Positions 1 through 6,976 of a stretch of DNA of 9,236 nt are shown here, piece by piece; the stretch's first letter is position 1, and every line of letters begins with the position of its first letter. Position numbers and translations under genes: made by a program. The notes below the pieces were generated by a model. The model did not search any database, was not told where the DNA came from, and was given only the letters and a program-made list of their open reading frames with translations. This DNA is from Flavobacterium psychrophilum (GTDB lineage: Bacteria; Bacteroidota; Bacteroidia; Flavobacteriales; Flavobacteriaceae): assembly GCA_003243255.1 (NCBI GenBank), contig QFQM01000177.1, positions 1-9,236 of the forward strand, in the 5' to 3' direction.

Positions 1-187
1 CACGACTTTTCGGAAATCCATCCAATCCAAACGTTGAAACTGTCATAGCATTTACTTCTCCCGGCCCATCAAATTCCTCAACCTCAATAAACCATTTTTT
101 AAAAAGATTGATCGGATCTTCGGGAAGATTATCTTCCAAAAGCTCGCTTTTTTCATAGGAACGGCGGTAATTGCTTAAATCTGTCAT
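1..187 (-). CDS. pdxH: Pyridoxamine 5'-phosphate oxidase, N-terminal part (runs off the left edge)
   Basis: PdxH is the FMN-dependent enzyme that oxidises pyridoxamine/pyridoxine 5'-phosphate to pyridoxal 5'-phosphate, in the cytoplasm. Only the first 62 codons are in the window, reading from the ATG at 187 leftward. They show the family's N-terminal pattern: an RRSYEKSELLE segment (about residues 8-18), LPEDPINLFKKWF (about 21-33), then NAMTVST followed by a DGFPKSR motif (about 48-62). The R-x-VLLK FMN/PLP-binding segment that should follow lies outside. The full family length is about 215 residues, so roughly 70% is missing because of the window edge, not because of a break. No Shine-Dalgarno is seen, only an A-rich leader, as expected for Bacteroidota. 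It lies 108 bases downstream of rnz in the same direction, separated by an 8-base periodic array. Identification is confident from this N-terminus. Confidence 0.9.
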   Translation of the reverse strand, partial: MTDLSNYRRSYEKSELLEDNLPEDPINLFKKWFIEVEEFDGPGEVNAMTVSTFGLDGFPKSR

Positions 188-295
188 TTCTTTATGATTG
201 TTGGATTATTTGAAAGTTCGACTTTTGGATCAAAGTTTATATAAATATACGAATTGTCAGATATTCTATAATCTAACAATCCAACTATCTAAAAT
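188..295. repeat. Spacer between rnz and pdxH made of degenerate 8-base tandem words
   Basis: From 196 the spacer can be cut into successive 8-base words. Five in a row begin with GA (196-203, 204-211, 212-219, 220-227, 228-235; for example GATTGTTG then GATTATTT). Near the rnz end, four words fit an ATCTAAMA-like pattern (263-270, 271-278, 279-286, 287-294), and the last runs into the rnz stop codon at 296-298. Read on the opposite strand, the second group uses the same GATT-type word: positions 196-209 and the reverse complement of 268-281 match at 13 of 14 bases, so the spacer is also an imperfect inverted repeat. No clear promoter was found here; a TATAAACTTTG string on the minus strand has the wrong internal spacing for TAnnTTTG. 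Confidence 0.55.
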
Positions 296-1204
296 CTAAT
301 TGAACTCAAATTCTTTGCCGTCATCGGCCAGATGAACATTGGCAAATACTGCTTCGGCTTCTTCTTTAAAAGGTTCTATTGAGCCGTATCGGGTAGAATA
401 ATGCCCTAGTATAAGATGTTTTGCATTCGCCTTTAGAGCGATTTCTGCTGCCTGTTTTGCAGTTGAATGCATTGTTTTTTCGCAATACTGCTCATCCACA
501 TTCAGGAAGGTACTTTCATGGTATAATACATCCACATCCCTTATAAGCGACACTATAGTTTCGTCATACAACGTGTCTGAACAGAATGCATAGCTCATTG
601 GCGGATAAGGATCAAAAGTAAGCTCCTCATTTGGAATTACTTTACCATCATCAAGCGTCATATCACTGCCACTTTTTATTTTATTGTAATAACAGGTTTC
701 AATACCATATTGGTTAACGGCATCAATATTGAGCTTTCTGTCGCCTGTCTTTTCCTGAAAGTGGAAACCATTGGTATAAACCCTGTGTTTTAAAGGTATA
801 GTGCTTACAATAACTTTATCATCTTCAAAAATTACTTCAGACTCTTTACTGTCAAGTTCATGGAAATAAAGATTATAGCTGGTCCACGAACCCGAAGTCT
901 TTAATAAAAGTAATATAACTTCTTTAATTCCCTTAGGTCCATAAACATGTAGGTCATTCTGCCGGCCAAGTAGTGAAAATGTAGATATAAGACCTATTAG
1001 CCCATAAAAATGATCTCCATGCAGGTGAGATATGAAAATATGGTTAATACGTGAGAATTTAATCTTGTTTTTCCTCAGCTGTACCTGCGTGCCTTCCCCG
1101 CAATCAATCAGGAACATCCTGCTCTTCATTTCCAGTACCTGTGAAGTTGGATTAGTTAATGTTCGGGGAGTTGCGGCATAACAGCCAAGTATGGTTAAAT
1201 TCAT
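296..1204 (-). CDS. rnz: Ribonuclease Z (tRNase Z, short form)
   Basis: A metallo-beta-lactamase-fold endonuclease that removes the 3' trailer from precursor tRNAs lacking encoded CCA; it acts in the cytoplasm as a dimer. At 302 residues it has the usual length of the short form. The zinc/catalytic set is complete: H60-x-H62-x-D64-H65 in the SHLHGDH motif, H140 (PLKHR), D210 (FCSDT) and H268 (LGHYSTRY). Also visible are the HEST box at 229-232 and H246 in HSTAKQAA. The N-terminus MNLTILGCYAATP is the normal first strand, which supports the ATG at 1204. The flexible-arm region (about 145-195, rich in G, K and D) is of normal size. The stop is TAG and overlaps the 8-base periodic array downstream. 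It lies 61 bases after the STAS-like gene, in the same direction as pyrR-pyrB. Confidence 0.96.
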   Translation of the reverse strand: MNLTILGCYAATPRTLTNPTSQVLEMKSRMFLIDCGEGTQVQLRKNKIKFSRINHIFISHLHGDHFYGLIGLISTFSLLGRQNDLHVYGPKGIKEVILLLLKTSGSWTSYNLYFHELDSKESEVIFEDDKVIVSTIPLKHRVYTNGFHFQEKTGDRKLNIDAVNQYGIETCYYNKIKSGSDMTLDDGKVIPNEELTFDPYPPMSYAFCSDTLYDETIVSLIRDVDVLYHESTFLNVDEQYCEKTMHSTAKQAAEIALKANAKHLILGHYSTRYGSIEPFKEEAEAVFANVHLADDGKEFEFN

Positions 1205-1265
1205 TGTATTATCTTGTTTCAGTATTCAGGCTCCAAGTTACCCAAATACTTAAAACCTTTATTTT

Positions 1266-1598
1266 TTAAAAGCCGAGATCCCTTTCAATCTCTTCCATTT
1301 CAATTATATCGTGTGCCTCAAGCAATGTAGGCACTACAACCATCTCATCGGGAACATCAGAGAAATCAATATCTGACGCTACCATTACGAATGATTTTTT
1401 TGCTTTTCTGTGTTTGTTGGATAACGAAAGGAAAGAAAGCAAAACTTCCAGCGTAATTTCCTTATCCTGACTTAAATCAAGGATAATGTTACGCTCCTTA
1501 TAGTTGTTATATTCGGCAGTTATTTTATCCAGAAAAGCTTTTACGTCTCCCTGAGTATCTTTAATAATAACTGTATGTCCTTTTTCTTCTACTTTCAT
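1266..1598 (-). CDS. Small STAS/SpoIIAA-like domain protein of unknown role
   Basis: A 110-residue soluble protein without signal peptide or membrane segment. It fits the pattern of a stand-alone STAS domain (anti-sigma-factor antagonist fold): an N-terminal strand pair (GHTVIIKD), a helix (about 19-33), the central strand NIILDLSQ (37-44), a long helix (50-64), strand SFVMVASD (69-76), a valine-rich segment (about 81-91) and a final helix with EAHDIIEMEEIERDLG (94-109). In SpoIIAA-type proteins the loop after the central strand carries a phosphorylated Ser in a DSSG-like motif; here the equivalent stretch reads EITLEV with no DSSG, so phospho-switching of the classical kind looks unlikely. 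It sits between pyrB and rnz in the same direction. I suspect relatives may be mislabelled 'ribonuclease Z' because of that neighbour, but nothing in this protein resembles a nuclease. The fold call is by pattern only; the function is unknown. Confidence 0.75.
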   Translation of the reverse strand: MKVEEKGHTVIIKDTQGDVKAFLDKITAEYNNYKERNIILDLSQDKEITLEVLLSFLSLSNKHRKAKKSFVMVASDIDFSDVPDEMVVVPTLLEAHDIIEMEEIERDLGF

Positions 1599-1601
1599 TT
1601 A

Positions 1602-1641
1602 TTTTTGAGTTGCTAAGTTGCTTAGTAACTAAGTTACTGAG
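1602..1641. repeat. Five 8-base tandem words (TTRCTnAG type) with overlapping palindromes
   Basis: Words at 1602-1609, 1610-1617, 1618-1625, 1626-1633 and 1634-1641 follow the pattern TTRCTNAG (for example TTGCTAAG then TTGCTTAG). They contain two overlapping inverted repeats: CTAAG/CTTAG at 1613-1617 and 1621-1625, and AGTAACT/AGTTACT at 1624-1630 and 1632-1638. The array lies 4 bases before the ATG of the STAS-like gene, so in a pyrB read-through transcript it would be immediately upstream of that start and could fold locally. Confidence 0.6.
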
Positions 1642-1680
1642 TTTTTTACTCTGCTAAATTAAATTCTGATAATTTACAAC

Positions 1681-1700
1681 AGCATCGGACTTCGGACATC
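1681..1700. repeat. Copy 1 of a 20-base dispersed element containing TCGGACTTCGGAC
   Basis: Matches 5368-5387 at 18 of 20 positions, in the same orientation. The core TCGGACTTCGGAC (1685-1697) is itself a 7-base tandem. It lies 16 bases beyond the pyrB stop codon. Confidence 0.6.
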
Positions 1701-1715
1701 CTACCAAAATCTTTA

Positions 1716-2645
1716 TTACTGTTTAATCTTCGATGCTAAAAGATAAATAACCGCCATTCTTACTGCAACACCATTCTCCACCTGATCAAGGATAACTGAT
1801 TGCTGCGAGTCCGCTACATCGCTGGTAATTTCCACTCCACGATTGATTGGCCCCGGGTGCATAATTACGATTTCTTTATTCAAGGAGTCCAATAAAGCTT
1901 TGTCAACTCCGTATTGCTGTGCATACTCACGCGTAGACGGGAAATAATTCACATCCAGTCTTTCATTCTGCACCCTAAGCATATTGGCTACATCAGCCCA
2001 TTCCAATGCTTTACGAAGGTTTGGTTCAACTTTTACTCCAAGAGATTCGATATACTTCGGTATTAGTGTATTTGGCCCGCAAACCTTAACTTCAGCACCC
2101 TGCATCTGCAATGCAAATATGTTTGATAATGCTACCCTCGAGTGAAGGATATCGCCAACAATAACAACTTTTTTACCTTCTACTCCACCTAGCCTTTCAC
2201 GGATTGTATATGAATCAAGAAGACCTTGCGTTGGATGTTCGTGAGCACCGTCACCGGCATTAACGATACTTGCTTTTACATTCCTTGAAAGGAAATGAGC
2301 AGCTCCCGGTTTTTCATGACGCATTACTACCATATCAACCTTCATAGAAAGGATATTATTTACAGTATCTATAAGCGTTTCGCCTTTCTTAACCGAAGAC
2401 TGTGCAGCCGAGAAACTTATTACATCGGCAGAAAGCCTTTTTTGCGCCAGTTCAAAAGACAGTTTCGTCCTGGTACTGTTCTCAAAGAAAATATTAGCAA
2501 TAGTAATATCCCTAAGTGAAGGAACTTTCTTTATCGGTCTGTTGATTACTTCTTTAAATTGATCGGCAGTCTCAAAAATAAGGTCAATATCGTTCTTGTT
2601 GATATATTTTATTCCTAATAAATGATTAACGCTTAATTCTTTCAT
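1716..2645 (-). CDS. pyrB: Aspartate carbamoyltransferase, catalytic chain
   Basis: Condenses carbamoyl phosphate with L-aspartate to carbamoyl-aspartate, the committed step of pyrimidine synthesis; cytoplasmic trimer. Its 309 residues match the family length. Carbamoyl-phosphate contacts: STRT at 57-60, S84 and K87 in the SSVKKGET loop, R109-H110, and HPTQ at 137-140. Aspartate-side residues: R170 (DILHSR), R224 in MLRVQNER, and the HPGPINRG loop at 263-270 with R269. All key residues are present, so it should be active. No pyrI regulatory chain gene is seen in the window; the protein may be an unregulated trimer as in Bacillus, or pyrI may lie elsewhere. The start at 2645 is 24 bases after the pyrR stop, a typical operon spacing, and PyrR is the natural regulator or salvage partner. 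Confidence 0.97.
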   Translation of the reverse strand: MKELSVNHLLGIKYINKNDIDLIFETADQFKEVINRPIKKVPSLRDITIANIFFENSTRTKLSFELAQKRLSADVISFSAAQSSVKKGETLIDTVNNILSMKVDMVVMRHEKPGAAHFLSRNVKASIVNAGDGAHEHPTQGLLDSYTIRERLGGVEGKKVVIVGDILHSRVALSNIFALQMQGAEVKVCGPNTLIPKYIESLGVKVEPNLRKALEWADVANMLRVQNERLDVNYFPSTREYAQQYGVDKALLDSLNKEIVIMHPGPINRGVEITSDVADSQQSVILDQVENGVAVRMAVIYLLASKIKQ

Positions 2646-2669
2646 TGTTGTTACTGTTGCAGTTAAGCC

Positions 2670-3203
2670 TTATATTAAAAAAACACTGTCTTCCCCTTCA
2701 TTTTCCTTCCAGGTCACTTTTACTTTCTCATCATTGATAGCATCTACCTGACGGCCTCTGTAATCGGGCTGTATTGGCAGGTGACGACTAAAGCGACGAT
2801 CGATAAGTACAAGCAGCTCGATCTCAGACGGTCGCCCGAATGACTGTATTGCTGTAAGTGCTGCACGAATGCTACGGCCTGTATAAAGGACATCATCTAT
2901 GAATACCACTTTTTTATTCTCTACAAGAAAATCAATTTCGGTCTTATTTGCCTCAAGAGGTTTGTCATGACGGCGAAAATCATCCCTGAAGAAAGTTATA
3001 TCAAGAAAACCAAGCTCTATGCCTGACACATTGTATTCCTGTTCCAAAAGCTGTTTGATGCGTTCGGCAAGAAAACGGCCGCGTGGCTGAAGACCAATAA
3101 GTACGGTGTCTGAAAAATCGAGATGTTTTTCAATCAACTGGCAGGCCAAACGGTGTAGGATGATATTGACTTCTCTTGAAGTAAGCAATATTTTGTGGCT
3201 CAT
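2670..3203 (-). CDS. pyrR: PyrR: pyrimidine operon regulator / uracil phosphoribosyltransferase
   Basis: A type I phosphoribosyltransferase of the PyrR family, 177 residues (family about 175-185). In Bacillus it binds pyr mRNA in response to UMP and also makes UMP from uracil and PRPP. Visible motifs: GLQPRGRFLAERI (37-49), the flexible-loop segment LDITFFRDDFRR (67-78), the PRPP-binding loop VVFIDDVLYTGRS (99-111) with D103-D104 and T108-G109-R110, and LLVLIDRRFSRHLPIQPDYRG (130-150). It is the first gene of a unit with pyrB 24 bases downstream. A likely -7 promoter element lies about 20-30 bases upstream, so the leader is too short for the attenuator structures used in Bacillus. Regulation here, if it exists, must work another way, or the protein acts mainly in uracil salvage. 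Confidence 0.95.
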   Translation of the reverse strand: MSHKILLTSREVNIILHRLACQLIEKHLDFSDTVLIGLQPRGRFLAERIKQLLEQEYNVSGIELGFLDITFFRDDFRRHDKPLEANKTEIDFLVENKKVVFIDDVLYTGRSIRAALTAIQSFGRPSEIELLVLIDRRFSRHLPIQPDYRGRQVDAINDEKVKVTWKENEGEDSVFLI

Positions 3204-3226
3204 AATGCGGTATTGTGTTTGGATTG

Positions 3227-3234
3227 TAAAAGTA
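3227..3234 (-). promoter_or_regulatory. Probable -7 element of the pyrR-pyrB promoter (TACTTTTA)
   Basis: On the minus strand it reads TACTTTTAC, one base from the Bacteroidota -7 consensus TAnnTTTG, in a context (CCTACTTTTxCAA) nearly identical to the exact match in front of the ABC-F gene at 5264-5271. No TTG is seen 17-23 bases further upstream. An alternative pair is TTG at 3280-3282 with TATTTTTT at 3253-3260, 19 bases apart. Confidence 0.4.
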
Positions 3235-3391
3235 GGTAAAAAATGGATTTAGAAAAAATATGAACGCAATAAATTAGACCAATTCTACATACTCTTACAT
3301 CTTAATTTTTTTATAATTGATTCAATTTTAACAAAATCCTGTTTTCACAGTGGTAACTTTAAGGTAAATAACCTCAAAAACAAAGAAAGCC

Positions 3392-3562
3392 ATGCAAAAC
3401 AGACTATTCAAACTAGGATTCCTCGCGCTATTCTTAAGCACTATGCTAACAAGCTGCGAACTTATAGGCGATATCTTTCAGGCCGGTATGACGGTAGGAA
3501 TCGTAATCGTAATCGCAGTAATCGTATTAATAGTGTGGCTTATAAGCCGCTTCAGAAAATAA
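3392..3562 (+). CDS. Small lipoprotein with a single C-terminal membrane helix
   Basis: A 56-residue protein starting at ATG 3392. It has a basic N-terminus, a hydrophobic stretch (about 8-19) and a lipobox-like LTSC ending at C22, so it should be lipid-modified. After a short linker (ELIGDIFQAGM) comes a second hydrophobic stretch, about residues 35-51 (VGIVIVIAVIVLIVWLI), followed by SRFRK and the stop. It is predicted to be anchored both by lipid and by one helix with its basic tail on the cytoplasmic side. From memory, similar short proteins are frequent in flavobacteria and are sometimes labelled 'phosphatidate cytidylyltransferase', which a protein of this size cannot be. The role is unknown. 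It is transcribed alone: divergent from pyrR, convergent with the ABC-F gene, and closed by the hairpin at 3584-3618. A weak -7-like TAACTTTA lies at 3354-3361. Confidence 0.8.
   Translation: MQNRLFKLGFLALFLSTMLTSCELIGDIFQAGMTVGIVIVIAVIVLIVWLISRFRK
3499..3525 (+). repeat. Hexamer repeat AATCGT inside the lipoprotein membrane helix
   Basis: AATCGT at 3499-3504 and 3505-3510, AATCGC at 3511-3516, and after three bases AATCGT at 3520-3525. The repeats encode part of the alternating I/V membrane helix. Being 6 bases long, copy-number change would add or remove two residues without shifting frame. Confidence 0.6.
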
Positions 3563-3583
3563 GTTGGTTGGTATCATTTATAA

Positions 3584-3618
3584 AAAAATCCCGTAAACAC
3601 TTTGCTTACGGGATTTTT
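3584..3618. terminator. Bidirectional intrinsic terminator
   Basis: A 13-base-pair perfect stem: 3584-3596 pairs with 3606-3618 around a 9-base loop, with a GC core (CCCG/CGGG) flanked by A and T runs. On the plus strand the T run follows the small lipoprotein gene (stop at 3562). On the minus strand the complementary run of T follows the ABC-F stop at 3624. It therefore serves both convergent genes. Confidence 0.88.
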
Positions 3619-3623
3619 ACTTA

Positions 3624-5421
<1,798 letters not shown>

Positions 5422-5422
<1 letters not shown>

Positions 5423-5898
5423 TACCTGATTGGAATCCATATCTCCTCTTCCGAGTCAGGATCGCCGTTTTTGTATTTAGGGCCAAGTATTTCAAAATGC
5501 GGACGGTCGTCAAGTTCATAACCCGATGCAGGCAGCCATTCGCCGAATATATAACTGAATACATCAAACCCATTGTTGTGCGACCCTTTATAATAAAACA
5601 CAGCATACTGCCCTGCAGGAATAGTAAAAGTTTCCATTCCCTCAGGTGCAACTGCATCTTCGGTTGTTTCAAGAGAAGCCCATTTTATGAATTCAGCTTT
5701 TGGATTGAACGGACTGAAAAAATCCTTAGCATATATCTGAAGTGAATATATCTGCTCAGGATTGATTACATCTGCAATAGTTTTACGCTGCGGCATAAAA
5801 CTGCTCCACAGCTCAAAGGTTTTGTTTTCGGCAAAGGTCATGGTAAGCCATTTGCCTACTAGTTTTTTGGATGGGATGGTTTGGATGGTTGGAGTCAT
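5422..5898 (-). CDS. GyrI-like / AraC effector-binding-domain protein
   Basis: A 158-residue stand-alone GyrI-like (SHV2-fold) small-molecule-binding protein with no DNA-binding domain. Evidence: the N-terminal strand TIQTIPSKKLVGKWLTMTF (about 4-22), helix and WSSFMPQR (31-38), IYSLQIY (50-56), the central IPAGQYAVFYYKG strand (93-105), a long helix with FSYIFGEWLPASGYEL (114-129), then DRPHFEILGPKY and a closing SEEEIWIPI (149-157). The last motif, with acidic residues before the final strand, is diagnostic of the family. Members bind drug-like ligands, inhibit gyrase, or hydrolyse reactive small molecules; which applies here cannot be read from sequence. The start at 5898 is the only ATG near the domain edge. 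It lies 11 bases after the stop of the secreted repeat protein gene and is probably co-transcribed with it. Confidence 0.88.
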
Positions 5899-5909
5899 AT
5901 CTTTTAAGG

Positions 5910-6842
5910 TTACCAGTATTTAATTTTGAATTTGGCAATTCTTGCTCTTCCTTTATTTCTCTTAACTTTTATCAAATCTCCACGTTTGTTGTAATAGTTT
6001 TTAAATGTTGTTATTTCTTCTTCTGTTTGCCATTCAACCTTTGGTCTAACCTCTTTTATAATGTTACCTTTATTATCATAAAACTCTTCCATCCAAACCT
6101 CTTCTTTATTATTAAAATACTTCGCATTTGTGATTATATTATCTGCATAGCTATATCTATGACAACCGTATAAACCTTCACCATAATCATATAAGTAACA
6201 GTATTCTATAATATTTTTCTTTTCATCATATACATATTTTTTTCTATCAGCCAAAATTCTATCTCCTTTTGAAATACCATATTCTTCCCAAACAACAGTA
6301 TCATTTACAATAGTTTCAACAATAACTCCCATTAACTGATCATCCTCATAGTATTCTTTTGTTTCAGATACAGAACCCCAATCACTATATTCAATTTCAG
6401 TAACATCAATACCATCCTTTTCAACTTTTAATTTTGAACTTAATTTCCCTTGTAAATAACAATATGATATCTGGCTGGTCATTAAATTCTCCTCAACATC
6501 AAAATCAGTTTCTAAAATAAGATTACCATTTTCATATTCATATTTAGTAACATCTCTAAGTTTATCATTATAAAAGTTTTCCCTTCTAATCAGCAAGCTG
6601 TCTTTATAAAAAAACTGACTTCTATAAACTTCTTTATAATCAATAATTAATCCTGAATTACTGATAACTTTTTCGAGTTTGCCCTCCTTATCAAAAAAAT
6701 ATTCATCATTCTTACCATTATAAGGATCAATTACATGTATATATTTTGTACCTGAACTAAGCTTCAGGTCAGTTTTCCATGGAATCTTCTGAGCAAACAG
6801 ATTTGAAACTGAAAATAAAAGAATAAAATAAAGTTGCTTCAT
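5910..6842 (-). CDS. Secreted hypothetical protein with YD/YwqK-like tyrosine repeats; very AT-rich
   Basis: A 310-residue protein with a signal peptide (MKQLYFILLFSVSNLFA, likely cut before Q18), so exported to the periplasm or outer membrane. The mature part is a chain of irregular beta-type repeats of the form Y-x-Y/F-x-x-x-G-x-L/I-I: YFFDKEGKLEKV (48-59), YEYENGNLILE (101-111), YVYDEKKNIIEY (203-214), EFYDNKGNIIKEV (253-265) and YYNKRGDLIKVKR (283-295), resembling the YwqK/MORN/RHS-like class. No catalytic motif, type IX secretion tail or toxin domain is visible; the C-terminus is short and basic. Base composition differs sharply from its neighbours: sampled lines 6001-6120 and 6181-6240 have 44 G+C of 180 bases, against 30 of 60 at 8221-8280 in uvrA. 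It is the first gene of a pair with the GyrI-like gene. Function unknown. Confidence 0.8.
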   Translation of the reverse strand: MKQLYFILLFSVSNLFAQKIPWKTDLKLSSGTKYIHVIDPYNGKNDEYFFDKEGKLEKVISNSGLIIDYKEVYRSQFFYKDSLLIRRENFYNDKLRDVTKYEYENGNLILETDFDVEENLMTSQISYCYLQGKLSSKLKVEKDGIDVTEIEYSDWGSVSETKEYYEDDQLMGVIVETIVNDTVVWEEYGISKGDRILADRKKYVYDEKKNIIEYCYLYDYGEGLYGCHRYSYADNIITNAKYFNNKEEVWMEEFYDNKGNIIKEVRPKVEWQTEEEITTFKNYYNKRGDLIKVKRNKGRARIAKFKIKYW

Positions 6843-6861
6843 AAGTATATCTAAACTACTT

Positions 6862-6869
6862 CAAAAGTA
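6862..6869 (-). promoter_or_regulatory. -7 promoter element of the secreted repeat protein gene (TACTTTTG)
   Basis: Exact TAnnTTTG match on the minus strand, 19 bases before the ATG at 6842. A TTG lies only 11 bases upstream (6881-6883), too close for a normal -33 box. Confidence 0.55.
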
Positions 6870-6949
6870 AGAATTACTGACAATATCTTTTCATCCACTT
6901 TAACAATTCCTTACTCCTTACCCATATATAAAAACTGCTTAAAAATGAG

Positions 6950-6957
6950 TATCTTTG
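6950..6957 (+). promoter_or_regulatory. -7 promoter element of uvrA (TATCTTTG)
   Basis: Exact match to TAnnTTTG, 19 bases before the uvrA ATG, giving a leader of about 15 bases. No clear -33 TTG is seen at the right distance, and no LexA-type palindrome stands out in the 134-base divergent region. Confidence 0.6.
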
Positions 6958-6976
6958 CGTTTTGCACAAAAATGCT

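Noticed and set aside
5871..6173. Plus-strand 100-codon frame, rich in Phe/Ile, resembling a membrane protein
   Set aside because: It is the antisense of the AT-rich secreted protein's C-terminal region; the hydrophobic look comes from reading AT-rich, Lys/Asn/Glu-coding DNA backwards.
6972..6974. Alternative ATG for uvrA five bases upstream
   Set aside because: Out of frame with uvrA; the in-frame start at 6977 gives the normal N-terminus.
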